Below are positions 1-10,428 of a DNA stretch of 46,037 bases, one piece after another. The position numbers and the translations under genes are program-made. Under the pieces are notes generated by a model that saw only the letters and a list, made by a program, of their open reading frames with translations, searched no databases and was not told where the DNA came from. This stretch comes from a virus, in the IMG/VR virus record IMGVR_UViG_3300025127_008154, positions 1 through 46,037 of that record, one strand, 5' to 3'. Each line of letters begins with the position of its first letter. The stretch's first letter is position 1.

Positions 1-1615
1 CTCCTAAATGCACGCCCTCAACAAAAGGCTTTAGTTTTCTTACAAATTCATTTAAAAAGTGTTCTACAGAAACTTCGTGACCTAAAAGTCTATGAGAGAG
101 ATAAGGATTTACAGGACCATCTATACTTAAATGCATTTTGTCGCCATAAGTTACAAAAGTCTTGCGAGTTAGTCTTTCAGGAACAAAATATAAAGGAACA
201 TAAAAAACTAAGTCTAAATGTAATTCATTTGTTAAACTATCGACATGATTTTTCATATCTAACAAAACTTGTTGCTTTAGTCTAGATGAAGTATATATTC
301 TTAAATCAGCTATTTCAGCATTTAATGCTAAAGAGTCAGAAGATGTCGTATCTAAACCATCTTCAAATTGAGGCAAAGATCCTCCAAAAGTTGTTATTGC
401 ATTAGACCTGCCATTTGTTACCCCGTTATTGTAAGACGCAAAATCTGTTGCAGCATCACTGCCAAAATAATAATCATACAAAGTATTAAAGTTATTTATC
501 CAGTCAGCTTTACTTGAATAATTGTGTCTATTTCCTATATAAATTATTTTTGAAATAGACGTTGATGCATTATTTAAATTTTCAATTCCTGTTACATTGT
601 CTAATATTGAATTACCATCAACAAAAAGCTTTAAAAGTTTATTTTTGACTGATATACTTATATGATACCATTTATTTTTATCCAAAATATTATCATTAGT
701 TATTATTCTAGAATTACTAATAACTTTTGCACTAGAATTATTTAATAAGCTAGCATCAGGCAACAAGTAAGATGACTCTTCTAAGTCAATTAAAAGTCTA
801 AATTTATCTGTATAGGCATATTCATCTTTAGATGTTCCTTTTGCTATATAAATATTAATTAAACCAGGAATTGATAAAATAGTTCCAATATTATAGTCGT
901 ATCCATTAACATTACTTCTTCTAGGATTTATCCAAAAAGAAATGTTAAATTCACCAGTTGCACCTTGCATAGATGCAGGTGTGTAAGTGTTGCTGTTAGG
1001 ATTTGGATATATTACACAAGTTTTGTGACTTTTCTTAGCTACAGTTGTATCTAAAGTATAGTCCGGATGCACACCAAGAGTAAAAAAGTTTAAAGAGTTA
1101 TAATTGCTAAAACCGTAGTTATAATTTTCTATATTAGTGGAAAACTTTTTATATTTATTATATAAAACATTTTTTATTAATATTTTTCTACTAAAAGATG
1201 TATTCTCACTTCCATCTGGTAGTTCATTACCATTATCACTTAAAGTACCTTCAGGATTTCTATATTCAATTACATTTCTATTTATTTTAAAAAAATAATT
1301 ATCAGATTGTGCTTTTTCTACGTCAGCGTATATATTATTTAAATACAAATAACCATGGTTGTAGTCTCTATTGTTTGTTGGTCCGTTTTTTCTTAAAGCT
1401 TCTATACCGTTATAATGAAATATATTTAAGTAAAAATTAGATAAGTTATCAATTTCTTTAATTGACTTAGATCTTGTCCTAACAGCTGGAACACAACCTA
1501 GCTCTCCTACATTAGTATTTAAACATAAAGATGACCCGCTAGTAAAATGTTGATGAGGAAATACTTTGATTTTTGTGTTGTCAAAGTTTGATTTTTTTAA
1601 TTCGACAAACGTCAT
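1..1615 (-). CDS. LamG-like domain virion protein, 3' end cut by window
   Basis: An ORF starts with ATG at 1615 and stays open for 538 codons to the window edge, so the C-terminus is missing. An AGG lies about six bases before the ATG, and the start is 8 bases after the stop of the preceding gene. Residues about 215-420 look like a concanavalin-A/LamG jelly-roll: a FNISFWINPRR strand, KWYHISISVKNK, LKLFVDGNSI and IYIGNRHNYS, closing with EIADLRIYTSSRL. Such domains bind carbohydrate or mediate contact in phage tail proteins. It is the last gene of the structural run, so a tail or fibre component is likely. The exact role is unknown. The LamG call rests on motif reading only. Confidence 0.75.
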   Translation of the reverse strand, partial: MTFVELKKSNFDNTKIKVFPHQHFTSGSSLCLNTNVGELGCVPAVRTRSKSIKEIDNLSNFYLNIFHYNGIEALRKNGPTNNRDYNHGYLYLNNIYADVEKAQSDNYFFKINRNVIEYRNPEGTLSDNGNELPDGSENTSFSRKILIKNVLYNKYKKFSTNIENYNYGFSNYNSLNFFTLGVHPDYTLDTTVAKKSHKTCVIYPNPNSNTYTPASMQGATGEFNISFWINPRRSNVNGYDYNIGTILSIPGLINIYIAKGTSKDEYAYTDKFRLLIDLEESSYLLPDASLLNNSSAKVISNSRIITNDNILDKNKWYHISISVKNKLLKLFVDGNSILDNVTGIENLNNASTSISKIIYIGNRHNYSSKADWINNFNTLYDYYFGSDAATDFASYNNGVTNGRSNAITTFGGSLPQFEDGLDTTSSDSLALNAEIADLRIYTSSRLKQQVLLDMKNHVDSLTNELHLDLVFYVPLYFVPERLTRKTFVTYGDKMHLSIDGPVNPYLSHRLLGHEVSVEHFLNEFVRKLKPFVEGVHLG

Positions 1616-1623
1616 ATTAAAAC

Positions 1624-2841
1624 CTAGTAGTCTAATCTAACTCTAATTGTGAGATCAGTTTCTGGGTTTTTCTCAATAGGCCTGCTTGTTTTTGCTACTG
1701 CAAGAAGTTCGCCGGCGCTATTATAAAGACCAATAGTAGTAACATATGAAAATGGCATATCATCTTCGTCATCAACAACACGAATTTTACCGTCACTGTC
1801 TGTATATGTTGGGTTTGTTGAATAATTAAACTGACCAGGTGCTGCTCTGCAAAAATAAAGTGTAGAGTTAATTGATGTTTTGTTTTGATACGCAATAGCA
1901 GTTGTTAAATCACTATTACCAAATCTAGACATAGCTAAATGGTCAACAACATCATCAATTGATGCAGAAACATAAAGATCAGGAATAAATGACGCTGAAA
2001 TTACAGACTTGCCACTTGAAAACTCTGCTTCAGCACTTGAATTTACAGAATCAATTGCACCAGAAATAGCTTGGTCTGTCTTAAAACACCTTTTAGCATC
2101 CAAAACAATAATACCTTTATCATAAAAGATAAGACCTGCATTAACATCACTAGCGCCAGCCGTATAGACTAAGTTTCCAACTTCACCACAGACAGAAATT
2201 CTTCTATTTGTTAGTGAAGCCTTATCAGTTAAAATAATTTCATCGTTACTATTAAGTGATGATGAAAGAATGTTTGTTTTATTTAATTCAGTTGAACCGG
2301 TTGCAAAAACACGCATTGCAAAAGTTTCTTTTCTAATTCCATCTCTAGCAAAAAGACGCTTAACGTTTAAGAAAATTGCTTCGTCAATTCTTTCAATATT
2401 ATTAGAAGCAACTGTACTTCCAAAAGGAGAAACAAAATGTGACTCTGGGTTTCCTAAAAGAATTTGTGCATGTTGCTTATAAATATTAATTTTTTCTCTC
2501 ATCATTAAAGACTGAGATGGAAACAAAATTTTGCCAGAGGAGTCTAGACCAGGTGATGTGTTAGCAACTGTATCACTACCACTAAATAAACCAATTGTTA
2601 AGTCTAAAATAGGATTAGATGTTTGAAAGCTAAAATTTTGATCATGTACAGTTTGAAATAATGATGATGTTACTGAACTTATATTTAATCCGCCCGTAAC
2701 GAAAACTTCATATTTCTTTCTGGTATTAGAACCGCTAATGTCACCTGATATTACGTCAATAAGCTGGTAAAGATTGGACTTATTAGTTGTAATATCAGAT
2801 GGTCCTATTGTTGCTTTTGCAAACTGTGGTGCATTGTACAT
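1624..2841 (-). CDS. Virion structural protein, baseplate/tail associated (unnamed family)
   Basis: A 405-residue protein rich in Ser, Thr, Asn and beta-strand-like segments, without signal peptide, membrane segment or obvious enzyme motif. The C-terminal 40 residues (YVTTIGLYNSAGELLAVAKT, then a Pro-Ile and a final strand ending in Asp-Tyr) have a form I associate with structural proteins of large myophages. That is a family impression, not an assignment. It lies between a LamG protein and a small protein with a recurrent tail-associated N-terminal motif, in a string of late genes. I infer a virion part; adaptor, fibre-attachment or sheath-like roles cannot be told apart from sequence alone. 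Confidence 0.7.
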   Translation of the reverse strand: MYNAPQFAKATIGPSDITTNKSNLYQLIDVISGDISGSNTRKKYEVFVTGGLNISSVTSSLFQTVHDQNFSFQTSNPILDLTIGLFSGSDTVANTSPGLDSSGKILFPSQSLMMREKINIYKQHAQILLGNPESHFVSPFGSTVASNNIERIDEAIFLNVKRLFARDGIRKETFAMRVFATGSTELNKTNILSSSLNSNDEIILTDKASLTNRRISVCGEVGNLVYTAGASDVNAGLIFYDKGIIVLDAKRCFKTDQAISGAIDSVNSSAEAEFSSGKSVISASFIPDLYVSASIDDVVDHLAMSRFGNSDLTTAIAYQNKTSINSTLYFCRAAPGQFNYSTNPTYTDSDGKIRVVDDEDDMPFSYVTTIGLYNSAGELLAVAKTSRPIEKNPETDLTIRVRLDY

Positions 2842-2853
2842 TATTTACCTCAA

Positions 2854-3603
2854 TTAAATTTCGTTTTTATTAATGGTTATAGGAATTACTAAGCTTCTAC
2901 CAGAACTTAAACCAGAAACTGTTATTTGTGTATAAATAATAGTTTTATCATCTGGACTACCATATACTGTATACGTTTCGTTACTAATATTTTGGGGAAG
3001 CAGTTTAAAAATTAACTCTGTTACTCCTGTATTATTTGCTATAGAAGTATTTTTTAAAGAAGCATATACATTTCCAGAGTTATCATTAAAAGATGTTCCA
3101 CTTTGAATATTACTGTTACTATCTAAAAGCTTTAAAAATCTATTATTAAAAATTATTTCAAATTCTGTATCTTGGACAGACTCTGGAATTGTTCTTTCAG
3201 AATTTTCTGATAGACGACTTCTAACTGTTAATGTTGATTCATTTGTAATTTGTGTAGCTGCAGCAGATAAATTAACAGGTGTTGTTGCTGGGGAAGATAA
3301 AACTATATTTGGAATATAAAGAATTCTGTCATCTGCAGCATTACCCGAAATAGAAATTAAATGATGCTTAATGGCGTACTTATCATTTGTTATAGCTTCC
3401 ATAACAGGTGTATTCTTTTCAATTTTATCTTTGCCTGTTACATTACCATATTTAGTTATTGATGTATAGTCTACTTCATCATCAGCAAAAGCGAAGCTAG
3501 TAATTTGAAATGAACCATCATTTCTTGCTAATAGTGAGCGACCTTTTTCGGTTAAAACTGCATCTATAATAATATTTGATGTTGAGTGATTTAAAAATCC
3601 CAT
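2854..3603 (-). CDS. Virion protein with recurrent LTEKGR N-terminal domain
   Basis: A 249-residue protein. Residues 8-49 hold a compact motif: an Ile-rich strand with IDAVLTEKGR, a Leu-Leu, a DGSFQITSFAF strand and an acidic DDEVDY. The 345-residue protein at 12200-13237 starts with a related pattern, so the two may share a domain. The middle is Ser/Thr/Asn-rich and the C-terminus reads as beta strands. Its ATG shares one base with the stop of the preceding gene (TAATG), which implies coupled translation. I know this N-terminal pattern only as a feature of phage structural proteins. A role as a small baseplate or tail accessory protein is inferred. Confidence 0.65.
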   Translation of the reverse strand: MGFLNHSTSNIIIDAVLTEKGRSLLARNDGSFQITSFAFADDEVDYTSITKYGNVTGKDKIEKNTPVMEAITNDKYAIKHHLISISGNAADDRILYIPNIVLSSPATTPVNLSAAATQITNESTLTVRSRLSENSERTIPESVQDTEFEIIFNNRFLKLLDSNSNIQSGTSFNDNSGNVYASLKNTSIANNTGVTELIFKLLPQNISNETYTVYGSPDDKTIIYTQITVSGLSSGRSLVIPITINKNEI

Positions 3604-5561
3604 TATGATTCCCTGTTTCTTATGTAGATATTTTGTCTTGACGTATTAAGTGTATTCATATCAGTTAAACTTATTGAAAAATAATTTGTTAATGCTGGAT
3701 TAAATATGCTTATTTTTTCGCTGCCTTTGTCTATTGTTTGATAGTCAGGTGTAAAATATATATTCATCTTGCTTTTGTTTCTAATTATAGGTGTATTAGA
3801 AATAACATCGTTTTCAAAGTTATAAAACTTAGTCTTTCTAGGAAAAAGTTGATTAGGATACTGCTTTAGTGCGCCCGCCAAAGATATTGTATCTACTTCT
3901 AAACGAGTTGTTAAACCATTAAATCTACCTGCTACTTGAGTTGAATATGCTGAACTTAAACCATGCGCATCAACACAACAAACTGCATAAATATAAATTT
4001 TATTATTTTTTATATTTTTGTCTAAATAGTTAAATTTCATAAAATTATTTTTTTCAACTAAAGAACTTTCAGGAGTTTCTACCCCTATATCGGAATTATC
4101 AACTACACTAATGTCTTTCTTACGATATTCTTTAATTAGCTTAAACGGTTCAAACGGACTTTCTCTTTTAAATATTTGAAAATTAGTTATGTCTCTTTGT
4201 CTATTTGCAGGAATACCCCATTTAAGCTTTATTCCTTTTTCATTTTGATTGTAATGTAATTCTAAATGTGATGGCGGGAGCGGACTTTCTCTTTCAACGC
4301 ACTTTATTGCATATGAACTAGTTCTATTTCCAAGAATAAGATAAAAAACTCTAGATGGAATATCAGTATCTTCAGGGGCATCAACAAAACTTTGTAGTAA
4401 GACAGGTCTAACTTCATAAATATAGGTTTTACCATAATTAACAGCTAGATCTTTTATTTCATAGCTACCGCCTTTAAATCCTCTAATAAATTTAGAGCAT
4501 AAATATTTTTTATTATTATTATTTAAATGATATTTATCAATTAATATTCCTACAACAAACTCGTTTAGTTCTTTAAAGTTATTGCCTATACCTTCTAGAT
4601 CGTCAAGAGATCTTGCTAGAATTTTTGGATTTGTTCTAAAAATTTGCTTTCTAGATGATCGAGCACTTCTAAGAATAACACCTAAATTTTCTTCAGATAT
4701 TTCAGGTATCTCGTTATCAAAAGCGTCTCCTAAGCCTGATAAAAAACTTCCCGGATTTCTTACAGCATCAAAAACTCTATTAGTAGTCTCAACTTCATTT
4801 TGATTTAAGTCTTGTATAAAATCTTCTACAGACTCTTGAAGTGTTCCTATGCTATTTTGTTTTAATATTGTTCCAAAGTTTTTATTAGACTCAGATTGTT
4901 TGTCTTCTAAATAAGAGTAAATAAGTTTTTTATTAGAATTTTTAATTCTTCTAAAAATATTTCTAGAAATTACAGTAGAGTCTCCATTTTTTTGTCTTTG
5001 TTTAAAAAGTCTAAACTCATTTTCCTTATTTCTATTAGAAGAATTAATATACCTAGAGTTTTCGGACGTTGGAACAATTAACTCTGGGTCTTCTTCATCA
5101 AAAAATAAAATTAGCTGTTTATAAGGTTCTGAAGAATCTTCGGGTAAAGTTAAGTCTATTTCTGTATCAAAAACTTGATTTTGTTTTAAAAATGTGATAT
5201 CATTAAAATATTTTTTTCTTTTATTTTTATCAAATAAATTATCTAAAGAATTGCCAAAGCTGCTTATTTTTCGAAGTTGGTTTTCTACGGCAGTTAAGTC
5301 TGCAAGACTTTTGTTATTATTACTTGTTTCAAATAAGTTATATTGAACTATTTTGTTTGAATCTATATTAAAAGTAATAAAACGAGGTTCAGTAATTTCT
5401 CTAGCATTAGTAGTTCTAATAGAGTAATAGTCCTCTTCTCCATCAAAAATGTTAAATTTTTTATCATTAATATTTTCTTCTTTTTCAGAATAGTAATTAT
5501 AGATAAAATTCTCTTGTGATATAGAGACTTTAGGAGTTTTTAAAACTGTAATTGTTTTCAT
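3603..5561 (-). CDS. Large virion protein with fibronectin type III-like domain
   Basis: A 652-residue protein. The N-terminal 340 residues are rich in Asn, Lys, Glu and Asp and I do not recognise them. Residues about 426-545 look like a fibronectin type III domain: PLPPSHLEL start, IKLKWGIP strand with its Trp, ITNFQIFKR, and a YIYAVCCVDAHGLSS ending. A partial preceding module is suggested by KTYIYEVRPVLL near residues 378-390. Fibronectin III folds are common in phage tail and fibre proteins, where they serve as spacers or weak carbohydrate binders. The gene sits inside the tail-protein string and its stop overlaps the next start by one base. Structural role likely, exact position unknown. 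Confidence 0.7.
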   Translation of the reverse strand: MKTITVLKTPKVSISQENFIYNYYSEKEENINDKKFNIFDGEEDYYSIRTTNAREITEPRFITFNIDSNKIVQYNLFETSNNNKSLADLTAVENQLRKISSFGNSLDNLFDKNKRKKYFNDITFLKQNQVFDTEIDLTLPEDSSEPYKQLILFFDEEDPELIVPTSENSRYINSSNRNKENEFRLFKQRQKNGDSTVISRNIFRRIKNSNKKLIYSYLEDKQSESNKNFGTILKQNSIGTLQESVEDFIQDLNQNEVETTNRVFDAVRNPGSFLSGLGDAFDNEIPEISEENLGVILRSARSSRKQIFRTNPKILARSLDDLEGIGNNFKELNEFVVGILIDKYHLNNNNKKYLCSKFIRGFKGGSYEIKDLAVNYGKTYIYEVRPVLLQSFVDAPEDTDIPSRVFYLILGNRTSSYAIKCVERESPLPPSHLELHYNQNEKGIKLKWGIPANRQRDITNFQIFKRESPFEPFKLIKEYRKKDISVVDNSDIGVETPESSLVEKNNFMKFNYLDKNIKNNKIYIYAVCCVDAHGLSSAYSTQVAGRFNGLTTRLEVDTISLAGALKQYPNQLFPRKTKFYNFENDVISNTPIIRNKSKMNIYFTPDYQTIDKGSEKISIFNPALTNYFSISLTDMNTLNTSRQNIYIRNRES

Positions 5562-5569
5562 TTATTCTC

Positions 5570-8500
5570 TTACTCAAAAATAACATTAACTTTCAAACTA
5601 TAATTATTACTTTGTCTTGGTAAACCACCTTCAAAAATAAAATTCTCATTTGTAATAGGGATATAATAAACTCTAGTAAATTCTTTTGGCATAAAAATTT
5701 CACCTAATGATTCTTTAGATATATTTTGATAATCAAATTGTATTAATCTTTTATAAATGTCTTGTTTGTTTTTAATATTAGTATCAATTATATCAGTATA
5801 AACATCGTTTTTGACGTTATAATCTATATTATCAAGTATATTAGTAAATTCTCCATCTTCTGATATAGTGTTTTCTGAAACATCTAACATCTCGATGTAT
5901 TCATCATTTAATGTTTGTAAATGATTATTAATATTTGTTAAGTCTTGAGTAAATACTCTTGGTGATTCTGCTTTTCTTGCTGTTGTTTTATCTAAGTCTA
6001 ACTTTAAAGATGATTCATCAATTCCAAAACCTGATATTATTGACAAGTATTTTTTTGCTAAAAAGCTATAAATGTGATTATATTGTATATTTAAGTTTTC
6101 ATTACCAATTTCTATAAAATTCTTATCTATAATATCGTATTCTTTAACAATATAGTTAGATACATCACTTTCAAAACCAGAACTTTCAGAAACAAAATAA
6201 TTAAAGTTAAATTTAATTTCATATGGCAAAGAATACTTTTTTTCAATACTGTCATATTTAGATATTTGAAATTTAACTATTTTGTTTAATGTATTTATAG
6301 CGTTCTCTCTTAAACCTATACATAAAATAGATAAAGGACTTCTTCTATTAACTTTCATATTAAAGAAAATATTAGCATCATTAAAGTGTTTTTTGTTATT
6401 AAGAGGACTTCGACTAGAGTTTAGTGCATTTTGCAAATTTTCTATTTTTTTATTTGAATAGAATTTAATTAAAGAATTTTGCGCAGAATTAATTCTTGTA
6501 ATATAATCATTAAATTCAAACTGAGAAGGATTATCATAATGCTTTGATACTAAGTCTGTTATATTATCAATAACTTCTTGAAGTTCTTCGCTGTTAAATT
6601 CTATTTCTCCAGTTTCCTCGTTTAAAATTTCACTTTCTAAATATTTTTTATATTCTTTTAAGTGCAAAAAAGCATATCGATATGCATCAAATAAATAAGA
6701 AATCGAAATATCTTCAGCAAGAATACCTGTATGAATTTTATTTAATACGTTAAAAATAGCATCTTTATTTTCTTCATCAGAAATCTCTGGTAAAAACGTT
6801 GATTCTAGTTTATCTGATAGACTTCTGTAGGGGTTTTCAACTAAACCCTTATAAACATTATAAACGTAATTTTTTTTATGAATTAAAGGATAATTTGCAT
6901 TATATTGTGACCAATATGAAATATAGACTTCTTCATCAAAAAATCTCATATTTTGAACTTCTTCAAGAATAGAGTCGATTTTAATATTATTTGCATAAAG
7001 AAACTGGTTTGCTTCTTGAATTAAATCTTCTGTATATTCGTTGTCATTATTTTCTCGATCGTTAATTCCGTCGTTTTCATGAGAAATTGAATTCCAAGTA
7101 AATATTTCTTTATGAAAAGCTCCTCCTGTAAATTTAGTTCCTGTAGCTCTTGCAAAATTTTTATTTGCATCATCTAATGATATAATTTCATCAGTAAAGT
7201 CATTCTGCCTATAGAAACTTAAAAATTGCTGTTTTGCATTTTCATTTCGATAGTATAATGTATTTAGAATATTATTAATTGTTGCAGGAATAGCTGATCT
7301 TTGATTGTCAAATCCGTTCCAGCCGTTTACAAAACTTTGATTATTAGACTTGTTGTAATAGTTTATAGAGATCTGGTGCCTAGGAACCTTACCATTTAAC
7401 CCTTGATTACCATCTTGGCCTCTAAAAGGATATAACCATCTTCTATTAGCACGAATAAAGTGTCTAATAACATTAAAATCAGGACCACTTAGACTTTCTC
7501 TGCTATATATATTAAATCCTCTCGTTTCATTTAGAGGATAAGCTTGATAATTAATTCTATCATTAGCACTAATTTGTGTTTCTGCAGGTTCATCCCAAAT
7601 TACGCGTGTTTTGAGGAAGTTTGAATAACCTCCTTGTGCTATTGATCTTGCTCTTTGAATCCGCGAAGGACCTACACTTATAAGAACGTCTGTTTCTCCT
7701 GAAGTTTGTCTCTCTTGTGTAAAGCCTGAACCTCCTAGAAAACCATTAGATGAATATACCTCAACACTATCTCCTGTCCTTAGAATATCTTCTCTCTTTG
7801 CCGAAAAATCTTTTGGATCTATACCTAGAATAAAGTCTACAGGCGCTTCTGAAAATATTTTTACTGCATTTATTGCAGTTGTATATTCAAAAGTTTGAGA
7901 AAGCTTTGCAATAACAATATTACAATATGCCTCAAAGCTGCTAGTTATAAAATCTAAAATATTTTGATCATTTGTTTTTTCTTGATTAATACCAAGTTTA
8001 GTAAAGTATTTTTCTAAAAATTTAATAAATGATTTTATAATTCCATTTGTTTCTTGCGATAACTGTGACAATATTCCATTTTCTTTGTCAATTTCATGAA
8101 ACGTGTTGACTTCACAAAGCCTTCCTTGATGTTTAAGTAAAAATCCCGCAAAAGGTTTATAGAAAACTTCAAAGCTCTTTGAAATTTTATCTAATTCTTC
8201 TTGATCGCTTAGATAACTAAAATCATTAATATAAGCCCTACTGGAAGAATAAACATCTGGAAAAGGAATGCCACAAACTGTGAAATATCTAGGACTTATT
8301 AGACTATTTGAATTTCTTTCATCAGAATTTAAGTCTTTAGAATATCGTCTAAAGTCAACTTCAGCTCTAGTAATTCCTCGTCCAGGAAGGTTTCGACTAT
8401 TGTCAATAGTTGGAATAAAGTTTCTAAGTTGTACCCTTGTTGATAGTGCAAATCTACCCATGAAGCCATTATCAAGATTTAGTAGGTCAAATATGTCATT

Positions 8501-10426
8501 TGCTTCTATTTTCCTAGCCAATTCTTTAAAGTCATCTATAGGTTCATCATCATCTCTTATTTGACTTTGAAAGCTTCTTGGTATACGATCAATCAAGCCA
8601 GAAAAAACATCTTTATTATTAGCTCCTGCATAAAGCAAATTAACAAAGTTACTCTTAAATTCTTCTTGATTGTTAGTAAGCGGCTCTAAATTATGATTTG
8701 TATTTCCTGTAAATCTAGTAATAAATGCAACTTCTTCTAACAAATGAACAGGTAAATTACCATAGCTAAACTTACTTGACTCATTGTGACGAAGCAAACT
8801 ATTATTAACGCCTTCAGAAGCAAATCTTAGAATGTCTTTATATAGTTCAGAGTTATTAATTTCTTGTTGATAATAATTGTCAATTAAACTTTCAATGTTA
8901 GACTTTTCTTCACTATGAATATCAACTACATTTTGAAGATCTTCTAAATTTCCTCTAGTAAAATATACAAAACCGTTTGATGATAAAAAGTTATTTGATT
9001 CAAAAACATCAGCATTATCATAAACAAATAAATTTTTAGCAATACTTTCTTCTTGTCTAGTAATCAAGCTATTATTAGCATCAGTATGTGTAACACCAAG
9101 TTTTGATTTAATACCATTGGCTACTAAAGCTTTTTTATAAATAAAATCAAGCAAAGAATTGTTATTATTTAGATTACTAAAAAATATTTTTGATAAGTTT
9201 TTTCTAGCACCTGATATTTTCTTTTTTGTTAATTGTATAAACCGTGACAAGTTATTATGTTCATCAGAAATATCTGTTCCAAATAGAATATTATTAATTT
9301 CTATGTTGGAGTTTTGAATAAAAGTTTTTGCCGATTGTCCTCTATAATTAGGTATTCTATCTTCAAAGTTGCTTTCTTCACTTGAAATTCCTAATGAAGT
9401 AATTGCAGAATTTGCCTGTAAAATTGGCTTCATAAATCTTTGATAATTTTCAGGTACGTCTTGATTTAAGATATCAAAAGAAATAAAATCATCATGCCTA
9501 TTTGTAAGACTGTCACTTGAAAATGTATTTTGCTGAAATGTATAGTTTGTTCTTAATACTTCATTTGAATATATATTTTCGCTTAAAGAATTTCTAGTTC
9601 TTTCTATGTTAAATGCTTCATTTAAATCATTATTAAGAACATCGCTATCAAAATAATTTAAATGAATTACAGAATTAAACACACTTCCTAATACAGTATT
9701 AATAAATTTTGAGTCTCTTTTATTAAAAGTCAAATATTTATTATCGTCATTATATCTTGTTTGATTAAATAAATTAGTGCTATGTGTTAAAGATTTATTA
9801 TTACCATGAAATAATGTTGTATTTAGTAATTGTAATAAAGATAGAATAGCAGTATTTTCTGTTATAGCATAAACTTCTTCATCGTTAATATTCTCAATAT
9901 TGTCTATTTGACTTGTAATTACATCATCTCTATGATTAAATCCTAAACAGTTTCTATAAAATGTTTTAAAAGTTTCTTCATTAGTATCAGCAGAAAAAAA
10001 CTGTTTAAGTTGATTTGTATCTAAGTTTAGCTTATTTAATGCATAGCCAAAACTATTTTCTAAGCCTGAAAAATAGTTTTGTGAATTTTTAAGTAATGAA
10101 ATAAAAAATGAAAATCTTTTTCTATCTCCGTAAAGTATATTATTCTCAAATTGGTTTAGAATTTCGCTAGTATCATTTATTGTATTTTCAATATTACTTT
10201 GAAAGTTTTCTTGATTATAACTCTTATAGAATTTATTAATTATAGCATCTTGACATAGACTGCTTTTACTTAAAAATGATAAATAGTCCTGACTAAAACT
10301 AACATAATCAGGCGAAGCATCATGTAAAGATATTATAGTAAAATCTGCTTTTGAGCTTGAATAGCTATTTAAGTCTGCCAAGTGCGCTAATGCTAATATG
10401 TTTGTGCTTCTAATATTTTCTGCCAT
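5570..10426 (-). CDS. Giant virion protein, 1618 residues, unrecognised
   Basis: The largest gene in the window, 1618 residues, very rich in Asn, Ser, Ile, Phe, Asp and Glu. I recognise no domain. There is no membrane segment, signal peptide or long uninterrupted coiled coil, though the first 350 residues and residues about 1150-1400 look largely helical. A Gly-rich stretch near residues 900-960 (SSNGFLGGSGFTQE) and the Trp/Tyr-rich RRWLYPFRGQDG near 1020 look like ordered cores. It lies between small structural genes with spacings of 2 to 8 bases, so co-expression with the tail is very likely. A tape measure is possible by length, but it lacks the repetitive helical pattern usual for that role. 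A large baseplate or peripheral protein is equally likely. Confidence 0.6.
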   Translation of the reverse strand: MAENIRSTNILALAHLADLNSYSSSKADFTIISLHDASPDYVSFSQDYLSFLSKSSLCQDAIINKFYKSYNQENFQSNIENTINDTSEILNQFENNILYGDRKRFSFFISLLKNSQNYFSGLENSFGYALNKLNLDTNQLKQFFSADTNEETFKTFYRNCLGFNHRDDVITSQIDNIENINDEEVYAITENTAILSLLQLLNTTLFHGNNKSLTHSTNLFNQTRYNDDNKYLTFNKRDSKFINTVLGSVFNSVIHLNYFDSDVLNNDLNEAFNIERTRNSLSENIYSNEVLRTNYTFQQNTFSSDSLTNRHDDFISFDILNQDVPENYQRFMKPILQANSAITSLGISSEESNFEDRIPNYRGQSAKTFIQNSNIEINNILFGTDISDEHNNLSRFIQLTKKKISGARKNLSKIFFSNLNNNNSLLDFIYKKALVANGIKSKLGVTHTDANNSLITRQEESIAKNLFVYDNADVFESNNFLSSNGFVYFTRGNLEDLQNVVDIHSEEKSNIESLIDNYYQQEINNSELYKDILRFASEGVNNSLLRHNESSKFSYGNLPVHLLEEVAFITRFTGNTNHNLEPLTNNQEEFKSNFVNLLYAGANNKDVFSGLIDRIPRSFQSQIRDDDEPIDDFKELARKIEANDIFDLLNLDNGFMGRFALSTRVQLRNFIPTIDNSRNLPGRGITRAEVDFRRYSKDLNSDERNSNSLISPRYFTVCGIPFPDVYSSSRAYINDFSYLSDQEELDKISKSFEVFYKPFAGFLLKHQGRLCEVNTFHEIDKENGILSQLSQETNGIIKSFIKFLEKYFTKLGINQEKTNDQNILDFITSSFEAYCNIVIAKLSQTFEYTTAINAVKIFSEAPVDFILGIDPKDFSAKREDILRTGDSVEVYSSNGFLGGSGFTQERQTSGETDVLISVGPSRIQRARSIAQGGYSNFLKTRVIWDEPAETQISANDRINYQAYPLNETRGFNIYSRESLSGPDFNVIRHFIRANRRWLYPFRGQDGNQGLNGKVPRHQISINYYNKSNNQSFVNGWNGFDNQRSAIPATINNILNTLYYRNENAKQQFLSFYRQNDFTDEIISLDDANKNFARATGTKFTGGAFHKEIFTWNSISHENDGINDRENNDNEYTEDLIQEANQFLYANNIKIDSILEEVQNMRFFDEEVYISYWSQYNANYPLIHKKNYVYNVYKGLVENPYRSLSDKLESTFLPEISDEENKDAIFNVLNKIHTGILAEDISISYLFDAYRYAFLHLKEYKKYLESEILNEETGEIEFNSEELQEVIDNITDLVSKHYDNPSQFEFNDYITRINSAQNSLIKFYSNKKIENLQNALNSSRSPLNNKKHFNDANIFFNMKVNRRSPLSILCIGLRENAINTLNKIVKFQISKYDSIEKKYSLPYEIKFNFNYFVSESSGFESDVSNYIVKEYDIIDKNFIEIGNENLNIQYNHIYSFLAKKYLSIISGFGIDESSLKLDLDKTTARKAESPRVFTQDLTNINNHLQTLNDEYIEMLDVSENTISEDGEFTNILDNIDYNVKNDVYTDIIDTNIKNKQDIYKRLIQFDYQNISKESLGEIFMPKEFTRVYYIPITNENFIFEGGLPRQSNNYSLKVNVIFE

Positions 10427-10428
10427 TT

